From Microdochium bolleyi (taxonomy: Eukaryota; Ascomycota; Sordariomycetes; Xylariales; Microdochiaceae), in NCBI GenBank assembly GCA_001566295.1, contig KQ964247.1:2604001-2668000 (forward strand): DNA of 64,000 nt. Reading direction: 5' to 3'. The notes beneath the pieces were generated by a model that was not told the DNA's origin, ran no database searches, and worked only from the letters and a program-made list of their open reading frames with translations. The position numbers and the translations under genes are program-made. Shown piece after piece: positions 44,466-55,900 of this stretch; positions within the stretch are counted from its first letter, which is position 1; the number at the start of each line of letters is the position of its first letter.

Positions 44466-45933
44466 GATGTGATGTTCAGAACGACAGCATGAGGTCGAGG
44501 AACGGTACACCGGCGCGGTCGATAGAAGCGCGCGCCTGTTGTCGTCGGGTAGTTGTTGCAAATGATGGTCAGGAATTCAGGGCGCGACGCTCAGTATCTC
44601 ATGGGACTGGCAAACTACGGAACCACGTAATGAGGACCTCGAGGTCGGATTGTTACGCCAGGGACGATAGTTGCTCCAGCATTGACTGACACCGCCCACG
44701 GCAGAATTGAGGGGCCCGGGAAGCCCCACGGTGGGGGAGCTTGCCCAACCTTAAGCTGCCTCGGTGCCCCTGCGCTGCGGCGGGAGCTCCCCGGCGCTTG
44801 ACTCTTTGACAAGCAGAGCCGCATGTTGCGCTGAGGTGTTCTCGTCATGTGTCTGCCACGGACGGCTACATGCTCCAGGACAGCCTGGATTGCGAGAGGC
44901 ATTGAAGGACAACACGTTCCTCTCACGCTCTGCAATAATCTACAGCATTGCGGCAATTGCAAAGCTAGCCTCAAGTTCTCCCTCCGCCAGCTCAGGCAAT
45001 TGCAGGTGTCTAGACCGGGTGATCGACAAGCTGCTTCACGATGTTCGTGTGGGGAACCCGGTCTCAGTCTCGTCCGGCACGCTGGGACTGGCCATGCATC
45101 TGCGGCCTTGCTGCGCGTCCGTCTTGGTCGGCTTATCAAAACGCCCATGCCGACTACCGAGTATCGCCAGTTCTGTTCCCCGACCGCATCGCGATCGTTG
45201 CGCCTTGCCAATGCACGCATGCCTCCCTGCCAGGCTGGCGACACCACCACGAGTAATGACGACACTCTGAGCTAATCCATAGTGCGGGGGATCCGTCCAC
45301 GTCCTTGCCGCCCCATGCAGAGCTACAAGTGCCTGCCCAACACGCACTGGGTAGTTGCGCAGCTCGTGCGATTGACGGACGATTCGGCAGGCCAGCTTGT
45401 ATCGTTGGGCCAGTTCCCGGCTTGGGGAGCGCGGCCCCATCCTCACTGCCTTTTAGCCAAAGCCAATTCTGCCGCTCGTAGCCGTCGTGCAAACGGCCAT
45501 TGGAGGGCGCCCTGCACTCCAAACTCTAATAGCTCACCATGGATAGATACCTCTGAGCACAGTCGGTCCAGGTCGCACGGCCATGTACCACCGACCCCCG
45601 GGGAGCAAGGCCGTTGTTTCGTCGCACTGGTCTGGCCTGGCCTGGCCTGGGCACCCCCTCAAGCAGGCTTGTGCCCAGTGACGACGCCATCGCCTCACTC
45701 ACTGTAGATAGATGCCTTGAGGAATGGATGCCCTTCCTCTGACCATGCCCTTCCCAGGTTCCAACGACAAGCCAGGCCATTCCCAGCTTCCCAGCTTGCG
45801 TCTAACGACTTTCTCCTCTGCAATCCCGTTCCCTCGTCTCTGATACTCGTGCCTTCCTTGGCATATCTCGCTGCCGGAATCGCCCGACACACCAAGCACC
45901 GCCCTGACCCTCGGGACTCTCGCTGACTTCACC
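44466..45933. other. divergent promoter region between IWR1 and the CBM48 gene
   Basis: 1.47 kb with no supported gene; the proximal part before 45934 is pyrimidine-rich. Contains a short (CCTGG)-type repeat near 45635-45650. Confidence 0.55.
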
Positions 45934-47778
45934 ATGCTGGAGCTTGCCGGGGCGACACCCGTCAACCTCAGCAAGCCCGGTACTCCCACGCCCTCGTCCG
46001 AGCTGCTGACCCGTCCACATCGCCCACCCTCGGGTCATGAACTCGTCGACCACTGCCAGAAGCACGCTTCAGGAACCGCCATGGCTACCCGCCAGGCGAT
46101 GGCCAACTTCACATACCAGAAGCCCGGTACGCAACCGCCTGTCTACATTGCCGGTACCTTCTCCGACCCTCCATGGCAACCGCACGAGATGGAAGCCGCG
46201 CAGAACGATGATGGCGAGTACCTCTTTACCAAAAGCTGGCCGGTCGAGGGAGGCGTTGATGTTCAGTACAAGTTCCGCATCGGGTCTGGAGACTGGTGGG
46301 TTCTGAATGACGACGAAGATGTTGGTAAGTGGACTGGCGGTTTCATCCTCGATCCTTGAGTCGATCTCCATTCTGATAAAGACATCTGTCTGTCTCGATT
46401 AGTTGACGACGGCCACGGAAACTTCAACAACACCCTTAGTGTCACTCGCTTCTCAATTGCGCAGAAGAGTAACGATGAAGACAAGCCACTGCCTTCACGA
46501 CTCGGGGCACTTCGCGGCCCTGGCACGCCGAGCCGCACCCTCACGCCTGATTTTGTCCGCACAACCATCGAGGTATCCGACTCCGCGGCTCTTCTACACG
46601 ATGAGGTGCCGAGTCGCGAAATTCCGCGCCACGTGCCAGCCCCTGTAGTCGACCTGCATGCGCAGATGCATACTCCCGTCGAAGAGACCGCGGGGACAGC
46701 CGCGGAAGTGGCGGATACAGCTGCAAAGCTTGATCAGGGGGAGTCGTTCGAGGGCGATGGTGATGTTAACAATGACAACCAGCGCGATGATCCTCCCTTG
46801 CTCGCACACGAATGCATGAATACCGGAGACGGCCACGATGAACAGACCGGCCGTACTGTTGACATTCCATCACCACCTCAAAATCTCCCGCCCAGCCCCT
46901 GGGACGAGCTTGACCTTGTCGGCTCAGAGGTCGACCTTGATAATCCTCGTCTGGAGAAATTCCCGTCTGAACGCTCCGCTATCTACGCAGCAGTCCGGCG
47001 CCTTTCTACAAGCGTTGAGCAAGATGATGTCAGCGATACGCTCGCCATTCCACGATCACCAGGCTTTCGTCCCGACGAGAGAACCCTCGAGGGAGGGTTT
47101 GCTACCTCTCCTCCCAACATCGAAGCGACAGCCGACGGCAGCAGCTTCTTGAAAGCTTCTGACGCGAATCAGAGCCCAGATAGGGACACCGGACTCAGGC
47201 CCGTCTCTTCCCTTCAATCAATCCCGGAAGGGGAGGATGACGATAGAGACACCGCTCGCAAGAATGTGTCGAAAAAGCAAGTGTCGTCTTCGTCGAAGCC
47301 TCAGTCGGCCGACGGCGGCAGCCACGCCGAAGATGAAGGTATTGCTATGAGCTTGCCTTCGCGAGAGCGAACCCCGAGATACACATGGGAACAGAAACCA
47401 CGAGGCAGGTCTGGGTCGCTCACCGACCATGGAGACATGATGGCAACAGACGATGTTGGGCCATCGAAGGTGGCTGTTAACCATACACAGATCGAAGCTC
47501 CGCACGTTCTGGTGCATGGCCCTGACCTAGTCAACGACGGTGATGACACAGCCAGCAGCGGAGACGATGTGGTTGCCAGGACGAATGAAAGCGAGTCGCA
47601 CAAGCCCAAATCGCCAGCGTCGGCACCGCGACCCGGTACGCGCTCTTCTGTTCGCTCAGTGCAGACAGTTGCCTCTTTGCAGAAGACAGAATCCAGCGTT
47701 ACGTGGCTTCAGTCATGGTTTCGTGTTCTGTTTGTTGACTTCTTTGGTGGAATATTCAAGAGGCTGTTTCGTCGCTAA
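45934..47778 (+). CDS. CBM48 (AMPK glycogen-binding) protein with WDEL motif and hydrophobic basic tail
   Basis: Two exons, 45934-46324 and 46403-47778, give 588 residues. Residues ~57-140 form a CBM48-type module: TYQKPGTQPPVYIAGTFSDP, WQPHEM, the YLFTKSW strand, VQYKFRIGSGDWW, and after splicing DDGHGNFNN. This matches the glycogen-binding fold of AMPK beta subunits. The rest (~145-560) is acidic and predicted disordered. At residues 297-300 the sequence PPSPWDELDLVGSE holds WDEL, a W-x-x-L Atg8-interacting motif flanked by acids. The protein ends in WLQSWFRVLFVDFFGGIF followed by KRLFRR, a membrane-binding or amphipathic tail. There is no AMPK-beta ASC domain, so it is not the Gal83/Sip2 subunit. 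The combination suggests a glycogen-membrane or glycogen-autophagy adaptor (inference). ATG 46081 is an alternative start that would still keep the CBM. Confidence 0.8.
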
Positions 47779-49067
47779 CTACGAGCCACAAGTCCGCACC
47801 TATCTCGGGCGGACCTAGGGAGCGAGCGTATACGGGCCGCACGCTTGAAAGACAATCAAGGAGATTCGAGCAATACGACCCAGTCCAGAGGCTGGCAAGG
47901 AAGTGGACAGACTGGATGAGGCACAATGTAACGTACGGGAGTTGAGTTGACCATGAGCTGGGCTGGGTGGCCAAGGCTGGCTGCTCGACGTCTGGCCGTT
48001 ATTCCGAGAGGATGGTCAGCGGCAGGAAGTAACAAGCTGTATGTATCATTAATGATAATCAACTGTGAATTTTCCAGACGCAGCTCTAGGATTCGCATGA
48101 TTGCTCAATGCAATGTGGTCAGGCCTGACTGCAGGGCGGACAAGCGCGCTGGCGCTCAGGCTCACTCCGCTGTTCTGCGTGGCAGCCCAACTCGAGCATA
48201 TCGAGTAGGCAGGAAGCCAGCCACGTTGCACTCCGGTCGAGGGTAAAGCGATTATGGAATCTGCCACCACCGGATGTCTGAACGCAGCTCGAGGACAGCA
48301 TAACCGCGTGGCTGGCATATCGGGAGAATTGAAAAGGGACTGACTGGGTCTGTGTGTCGGAGCACCTTTGCTTCCTAGCTCTAGATCGTTGACGATGAAA
48401 GCCCCACATGCGCTTTCCACATGCGGGTGGATCAAGTGTTGCTGGTCGTTGCTACTGCCGACTTGCTGATGCTTCGACGACCCATTGACGCCTGATCTTT
48501 TCCCTCTCGTCTGGTCCTCCGCAGAGATACACCTCCATCAAACCTCACCTCAGTCACATCACCTCTGGCTCTCAACCTCACTCATCGCGGGAATCCACCT
48601 ACACTCGCTCCGGCGCCCGCTTGGCAATCAGCCAGTGCTGCACCAGTTGCTCCACGCGTCTGACCTCGCCGCCGACGTGTTTGTCTCGAGCGCAAGCAAA
48701 CCCGGCGGACACACGCTCTGAGCTCCTGCGGACCTCCTTACTCGATCTCTTCGCACTCGACTGCCTGACAACGCGAACATTCCTGGACGGAGCCCGCCCG
48801 CCTCTCGAAGCTATCTCTATCCGGAAACTACACGTGGAAGCCGAGCTACCCTGGCACCGACGAAAACCCCGCCTCGAAGCTCGCGCAAGCTCCAACGCTC
48901 TGATCGCCGAAGCCCAGCTGCCATCATTGAAGCCTTCCTTGCGCCAACTTTGCACGGCCGACTCGCCTCACATAACGAGCAGCGACGGATAGAAGCAGTC
49001 CGCCGCCTGCGTCCGCGCTTTGATCCAGACGCGCCAGCCGTGGTCATGCGAACGAGCCTCAATCACA
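47779..49067. other. intergenic, promoter and leader of DCP2
   Basis: No gene supported. From about 48480 the plus strand is CT- and CA-rich with several short upstream open frames, one of them (49020) in frame with DCP2 and merging into it. Confidence 0.55.
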
Positions 49068-51965
49068 ATGGCGGAAGAACAGATGACCCTAGAGGACTGG
49101 CTGGACGACCTGTGCGTCCGGTTCATCGTCAACCTCGGCCAAGCCGACCTATCTGATACCGCTCGCATATGCTTTCAAATCGAGGAAGCGCAGTGGTTCT
49201 ACGAAGACTTCATTCGGCCACTCGATCCTCAATTGCCATCGATGACACTGAAACAGTTCAGTCTTAAGATATTTCAGCACTGCCCGCTCTTCGCAGGTTT
49301 CACAGCCCAGGAGCACCAGATGGCCTTTGAGAGGTTCCTGCTGTACAAGACTCGTGTCCCCGTGCGGGGTGCCATTATGCTGAACGCGGCCATGGACTCT
49401 GCCGTGCTTGTCCGCGGTTACAAGAAGGGTGCCAGCTGGAGCTTCCCTCGTGGCAAGATCAACAAGGACGAGGACGATCTCGACTGCGCCGTGCGCGAGG
49501 TCATCGAAGAGACCGGATTCGACTTGCGCCTCGCTGGGCTCGTAGACCGCAACACGCCCGTCACGCCCGTTGAAGTCACGATGAAGGACCAGCAGGTCCG
49601 ACTCTATGTGTTCCGGGACGTACCCGAGGACACAGCTTTCGCGCCGAAGACTCGCAAGGAGATTGGTGCCATTCAATGGTACAAGCTGAACGATCTTCCC
49701 ACGTACAAGAAGAAAAAGGGCAAGAACGCGGATGCTACAAGCGCAGATCGATTCTACATGGTCGCACCTTTCATGGTACAGCTAAGGAATTGGATCAAGC
49801 AACAAAAGAAGGAACGGCCTCCTCAGCTCGCGCAAGACGACGGCCTCACTGATGACAATGTATTCTATCCGCAAGCATCTGCAGCGGACGATGCTGTCGA
49901 CGATGCGACTGAAGGACTACAAGATATTCTGCATATCACACCGCAGGCTCCTCAGCAACCTCCAGCCAATGCGAATCAAGACGCGGCAGCTGCACATCTG
50001 ATGGCTCTCCTTCAACCCGGCCTGTCGGCTGGCTTCAGTGCACCGCAGCCGCAGCCGCATGTACAGCAGCAGCAGCATGAAGATCATCAGAGGCAACAGC
50101 AATATCAGTATGAGCTGCAACAACAAGAGCTTCATAATAAGCAGCACATGCAGCAACTCCAGTTGCAGCAACAGCATCTTCAGCAACAGATCCACCAGCG
50201 CGAGCAGCAGCAGCAGTATCAGCAACAGTATCAGCAACAATACCGGCAGCATCTTAAAGCTGGGCAGGAGAACGAGCAACTCGCAAAGCAGCAACAGTAC
50301 ATGCAGCAGAAATACCCGCCGACCCAACGCGATCACGTCGTGGTAGAGGCCCCACAACCTCAATCGCCGCATTATCATCACCAAAAACAGCGCATGCAAC
50401 CATCAGACTACACGCAGCCACCACCAGCTGTCACTCATGGGGCGTCCAGCAACGGGTATAATCAGTACCGACACCAGCGACCCCAGGTGGAGGTCGAAGT
50501 TCCCCCTCCGCGGCAGATGGCGCCACCGCATTTCCAAAGCCAGCCTGTACAGCTCGTACATCCTCAACCAATGCCAGCGCCTCAAGTTGTTTCTGCCATG
50601 GTTAATACGTATGCCAATGATTACAATCAGCCTACTGCCAAAGTCCCGGTCAATTCCCAACAGCAGGCTGCTGGGTTCGGGGCTCAAGCACAACCTAACG
50701 GTCTCCATCAACAGCAAAGCCGCGCACAGCCACCTGCTCAGATGCCTGCTCATTCGATAAATCTTCTGAACACGCTTATGGGTGGCGGCGCTCCGCTCAA
50801 TCCTCCAGGCCAGCAGTTAGCCGGTCAGGTCCATGCTGCGCCAGGGGCTCATCAGCAACCCACACAGTATCAAGAAGGGGCACAGCTGAAAGCCCATCGG
50901 CCACAGCCGACCTCTGACTTCGCACCACAGGTGGTTAGTGGCCCAGAGACAAAAACGTACAGTCTTGCACAACCATCTCCTGTGACAAACCCTCAATCCA
51001 TGGACAAGCATCATAGCAACCTCTTGGGCATGTTCAAGGTCGGTGGACAAGGCTCGCCAGCTAGCCAGCCAGACCATAGGTCCGTTCCACAACAACCACT
51101 AAGCTCGGCTGACAAGCCACGTCAACTCCAGCACCCAGTCCAGGAGCTCCCGACCATGGCAGATGCGGTGAAGTCTGCTGCGCGCGAGAACGGCCGACCT
51201 ATCCAGATGAGCTCAGAGACAAACCTACCTTATGGCGCCATCTCTATATTGGCCAGGCCACCGCCCGCTACAAAGGAACCTCCCAAGGAGCTGACTGTCA
51301 AAGAGGCGCCCGCCAAGGAGATGCCTGCACAGCCACAGAGCCCTCTCCGCCCGATCAGAGAGCCGCGTATTGGGTCTCGTGATACCTCCGGTTTCCCATC
51401 AACAAGGTCTTCGCCACGACAAGCTCAGACGCATTCGCAGCGTAACACAGCGCCTGCTCAACTCAGCCCGCAGGGCCACTTTGGGAAGCTGCAGCATGGT
51501 CACATGCAGTCCCCACTGGCAAGGATGCAGAGCCAGGTGACCGATATCTCACGCTCGAAATCCCCATTGTCGCAGGTATACTCTCCTACAGCACCGTACG
51601 ATAGCATGGCCAAGGCCATGCATATGTTGCCGACTCCGCCGTCAGCTACGCAGCTGCCAATACCTGGCGCTGGCAAAACCCGGCGGGAGTCTACTGCAGA
51701 ACACAAGCAGTCTCTGTTGTCCCTATTTGGTCAACAGAAAATGGGTCATGATATCAGTCACAACAAGGGCAAGGAGCTTGGGACACCAGAGATGTACGGC
51801 CCGGGTGCTGCGCCCCGCTCTCGCGTGGCTTCCGTTGCCTCTAGCACGGGTGTCGGAGTGCCTGGCACTGATGGGTCGAGACGCGGTAGCCAGTCGCCAA
51901 TGTCGTCTTCGGACCGCAACTTCTTGCTTGGCTTTCTGCAGACGGCATCGAACAAGGCTGTATGA
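49068..51965 (+). CDS. DCP2: mRNA-decapping enzyme Dcp2
   Basis: Single exon, 965 residues. Residues 7-95 (LEDWLDDLCVRFIVNL, EEAQWFYEDFIRP) are the Dcp2 box A regulatory domain that binds Dcp1. The Nudix domain follows, with the complete Nudix box GKINKDEDDLDCAVREVIEE plus TGF at ~129-151 (G-x5-E-x7-REVIEETG), so all metal-binding glutamates are present. Residues ~325-415 are Gln-rich. The long disordered C-terminus holds four Leu-rich short motifs: INLLNTLMG (~563), NLLGMFKV (~650), SLLSLFGQ (~882) and NFLLGFLQT (~952). They resemble the helical leucine-rich motifs through which yeast Dcp2 binds Edc3 and Pat1. The enzyme removes the m7G cap in 5'-to-3' mRNA decay and acts in P-bodies. The start MAEEQMTLED at 49068 places box A at the family position; an upstream in-frame ATG at 49020 would add 16 residues. 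Confidence 0.93.
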   Translation: MAEEQMTLEDWLDDLCVRFIVNLGQADLSDTARICFQIEEAQWFYEDFIRPLDPQLPSMTLKQFSLKIFQHCPLFAGFTAQEHQMAFERFLLYKTRVPVRGAIMLNAAMDSAVLVRGYKKGASWSFPRGKINKDEDDLDCAVREVIEETGFDLRLAGLVDRNTPVTPVEVTMKDQQVRLYVFRDVPEDTAFAPKTRKEIGAIQWYKLNDLPTYKKKKGKNADATSADRFYMVAPFMVQLRNWIKQQKKERPPQLAQDDGLTDDNVFYPQASAADDAVDDATEGLQDILHITPQAPQQPPANANQDAAAAHLMALLQPGLSAGFSAPQPQPHVQQQQHEDHQRQQQYQYELQQQELHNKQHMQQLQLQQQHLQQQIHQREQQQQYQQQYQQQYRQHLKAGQENEQLAKQQQYMQQKYPPTQRDHVVVEAPQPQSPHYHHQKQRMQPSDYTQPPPAVTHGASSNGYNQYRHQRPQVEVEVPPPRQMAPPHFQSQPVQLVHPQPMPAPQVVSAMVNTYANDYNQPTAKVPVNSQQQAAGFGAQAQPNGLHQQQSRAQPPAQMPAHSINLLNTLMGGGAPLNPPGQQLAGQVHAAPGAHQQPTQYQEGAQLKAHRPQPTSDFAPQVVSGPETKTYSLAQPSPVTNPQSMDKHHSNLLGMFKVGGQGSPASQPDHRSVPQQPLSSADKPRQLQHPVQELPTMADAVKSAARENGRPIQMSSETNLPYGAISILARPPPATKEPPKELTVKEAPAKEMPAQPQSPLRPIREPRIGSRDTSGFPSTRSSPRQAQTHSQRNTAPAQLSPQGHFGKLQHGHMQSPLARMQSQVTDISRSKSPLSQVYSPTAPYDSMAKAMHMLPTPPSATQLPIPGAGKTRRESTAEHKQSLLSLFGQQKMGHDISHNKGKELGTPEMYGPGAAPRSRVASVASSTGVGVPGTDGSRRGSQSPMSSSDRNFLLGFLQTASNKAV

Positions 51966-52922
51966 GGAAAGAAGCGTGTACTGTAGCCTACATGCATAGT
52001 ATCGAGGCGGGCGTGGGAGTCAAACGCATCCTTGGACACCGTCTGGGATGGAGAAACTAAGGGTTGCATTTTCAGTATTGTTTTTTTCGATTTTTGTTAG
52101 GTGGCTTCGAAGCAATGGCTATTTGGGAGTCAAGCGCAGCGGCGAGAAGTGGCATCTGGCTAGTTTTGCAAGCATAATGGAACATTTACATCCAGCGAGG
52201 GACTATAGGCATTTCAATATATCTCTCCCTTAGCAAGCCTGCATCTTTCTGTCCGGAACCTAAAGATTTCCAAGTCTTTCCGATGTACTGCTTTTTGAAA
52301 CGATGAAACGAACGCTGGTTTGCTACCGGCTCGATACTAGTACTGCGCTGGCCTTTGTTTCCTAGCATGCTGGCTGTGCCCCTTCTGCTCCGACTTTGTC
52401 ATTCCGCTATCGTGCCGGGTTCTCGTCTACAAGACTATCTTTGAGTCTGTAAGATGGCGAATTCTGAGGACCGAGCCTCTGGACCTTGGGACGTTTGGGG
52501 CTCTCATTGTTTTCTGTCCGTGAGCACCGGGGGGCGGTGGTTTTCTGTGCTGTGAGTATGTATCCTTGAGTTCCGGGCGACAACGCCGGAATGAGCATGA
52601 TCAGCGTATCTCGATATGCACCGAGGACGGCCGACCGCACAGGCTGAACGGACCATGAGGAGGTCATGAGTAATATCACCCATTTCCGTGTTACGTACTG
52701 ACTATGGCAAGAGGGTGCTGCTATTCTATGGGATCCATCACGCCGGGAGGTTGTTCGAAATCTACTGCGCGGAGTTGACTGCTCCTGAGTCATGTCGTCA
52801 AGCCCCGTGTTGTGCTTTGAGCTGCCGCTGTACCAGACTCACGGCACCACTACACCGACGAGCTTCAGTGCTTGTATGAGCGTGTTTACTTGACCTGCAC
52901 CACGGCGCCAATCGCGGAAATC
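51966..52922. other. intergenic between convergent DCP2 and GTPase copy B
   Basis: 3' flanks of two convergent genes. No coding support and no notable repeat. Confidence 0.55.
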
Positions 52923-55900
52923 TCAATGAGTCGCCGCCTCAGCCTGTGGCAGGACTTCGGCATACTTTCTCTCGACCCCAAGCAGCACCTGAGCAATGCT
53001 CTCTTTAGCGGCGGCAATCGCCACAATCTCTTCTATCGTGCCGTGCGTAGCATCGCCGAGGACGTTGGTGTAATCCTGCTTCACGGCCTTGAAGGTCTCG
53101 TTTGCGTAGTCCTTGATGGAGGCTTCCAGCTTGCAGAACAGCTTGTCAAACTCGACGGAGACGGACTCGACCGCCTCTCTGAGCATCGCCATGGTCTTCT
53201 CCTCCACATGGTCGGCCATGATCTTCTGCATGCGGACGAAAGAACCGGCGCCTGGATGATTGTGAGCAGCGAGGATCATGCGAGGGAAAGTCAAGGACTA
53301 TAAAGCACGGACCGTTTTCTTCCATGATACTGTCGTACGTATCCTCCATGGCAAGCTTGATAGCTGGCGTAAAGTGCCGGTTGGTCTCCTTCCGCAGCTC
53401 AGTGGCACTGTCTGTGAGAGCCTTTGCCTTGAAGTCTGACTGCTTGGTCCGAGCCGACAACTGGCTGTCCAGTGCTCTGAGCGTAGATGGTGTCACTCCG
53501 GGTTCAATTTCTTCCCTCATGCGGTCGTGAAAGCTTTGCTGAGACTCTGTAGTACTTTTCAGGAATTTTGTCAGCGCTTTTGGAATGTCGCCACCGAACA
53601 TCTTGTCCCAATTGCGTGTGAGTCGTCGCTTGAGAGGCGCAACGAGATCTAGAGATTATCAATTAGTCGCAACGTTCATGCTTCTGAGTCCTTGGGATGT
53701 CCCCTATGTCCACTCTGAAAGCCAGCATCGACAAGCTATCACAAACATACCTTCGTTGAAGTCGTGGAAACCCTTGGCGTTCTTAAAAGCCCCCCTTGAA
53801 GGCATTAGCTCGGGTATAGAAGTCGGTATGCTGCGAACTTACGAGCGACGACAAATTGCTTTGTACGAGCACCAAGGAAGGCCATCTTGGTTTCCTTCTT
53901 TCCGTGGCCACATGTCTGCGGCCCGGATGGCGTCCTCAGATGACTTCTCCAGATAGCGTTCTATCTTTTCGAGTATACGCTTGTGGAAAGCGTCTTTACA
54001 CGTCCGCGCAGTGTGGACTGCAGCAACTCGCATACTCTGGTAGCATCTGTTAGGACAACTTCTTCTTCCATGAATCCGAAAAGGACTTACTGTGTCCAGG
54101 ACGCTCAATTCAGCTGACAAGCTTTCCACCCGCCGCTCTCTCTCCTCGCCTACTAGCCAGGCCTGATTCTCGGCCCAGATTTGTAGGGAATTCAATATTT
54201 CGAAGACATCATTCAGAAACTGCCTTCCGCGCTGGATTTGTCCCTGCCTTGTGAGACCCATGGCGTGTGCCGCCAGCTGAGGGACCTCCGAGAGCTCCTG
54301 CGCCGCAGAACCACCAGAGACGCCTTCGGAACTGGCGATGTCCTTGCTCAGCTCGTAGTCGCGAATGCTGACGCAAAAGACCGGCAGGTCGGCAGCAAGT
54401 CTCTCGTAGTCTTGTCCCTCAATCGTTGGGTCAAAGTCTTCCAGGTTCTCCTTCTCGGCTTCGAACTGGTCCAGCCTGTACTGAATTAGCAGGAATACCA
54501 ACCAGGGAGAACTGTCAACAGGTGGTGCTACAGAATCACCCAATACGTACTCTCTCAAGCCCATCTCGAACTGCCGACGTGCTTCTTTCTTGACGAAATT
54601 GTTCCTCTTCTCGATACACCTGGATCTGAGACGAGCATACCGGCTGTCAGATTTTTCGTTGATCTCGGCCAGCTGTCGTTCATAATCAAAAGCCGTTGTC
54701 TCAGCTTCATGTTTCTCCTTAGAAGCTTCCATAGCCACGGCTTTGAGATGCTGCAGCATGGACTGCACCTGTATGTCATTGAGAGTGTCGCCCGTGAGTG
54801 GCATCGAGGGTCCACGATCCAATCTCTGCCACACATCGTTTGCTTCGGCGTATCCTGAGTCATCGCCCGCTGTTCCTGAGTCGAGAGTGATGTCGCTGGC
54901 TTTTTTGCGAGGACTGTGCTTTTTGCTACTTCTTGCACCTCCATCAACTGCTTTTCTCTTGCGAATGGGTTCTGTTGGCATCTTGACTCGTTTCCCGTCC
55001 TCCAGGCTGGACAGAAGACCAATCCATTTCGCGAGACGCACATCAATTTCCATCTCGAGGCTCAGGAGATGACGTACTCTTGACTGAGTATCCTCAAGAC
55101 GTGCTCCGTGTGCTGCTTCCCACTGCTCTTTGCTGCGGTGGGATCTTTTCCATCTACTGTATTCCTTCTCGAGGCCAAACTGCTCCCACGCATGTTCCGC
55201 CATGATGTCATCCGTCTTGGAGCAGATGAGCGTGATGTTTCCGTAGGTGCCATCGAGTTTGACTTGCTGCCTGAATCGTGATCCGAGCAGGTTTTGGGCC
55301 ACCTTGTCGTCGACAGCTCTATGAATACTGGCAACCACCTAGATTGCGTCGCACTTCTTTAGATACTGCGCAGCGACTGCGTCTCTAGCTGCGTTGGAGT
55401 CTGCAACTCCGGGCTGCGTTACTAAGGTTAGCCCTTTATGTGCCCAAAAGTTCTTTCTATCTGCTTGGACACTCACAAGATCGACCAGGACAAGTCCCGA
55501 GGAGAGGATGTCAGCCTTGGTTCGGACCCTCACAACCTTGATCAGCGGCCACAGAGCCATCTTCTTCTTGCGCTTGGGAGCTTCCACTCGTGTGGAGGAC
55601 TCCTTACGCTTGGGCTTCCAATGGTCACTGTCATCGGAATCAGAATTCTCGTCAGTGTCCTCCTGAAACTCGCCATCTGAGTCACAAGAGAGGTCGTCGT
55701 CTTGGTCCGCACCATTTAAGACCTCGCGCTCGTTGTCTGCTGCCGCCACAGAGACGGTCTTATCCACAGGCTGCGATTTCTCCCTGCTATCAATGAAGCG
55801 GCTGATGTCAGCACAAAAATCTTCAACATTTGAAGCGCTGATAGCTTTTGTCAAGCCGAGCAAGACATGTACGTCAGGGTCTGCCATGAGAGTATCCGTA

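Noticed and set aside
49917..50399. Leu-rich 160-codon minus-strand frame resembling a membrane protein
   Set aside because: It is the complement of the Dcp2 CAG/CAA tract; the leucines are an artefact of reading poly-Gln in reverse.
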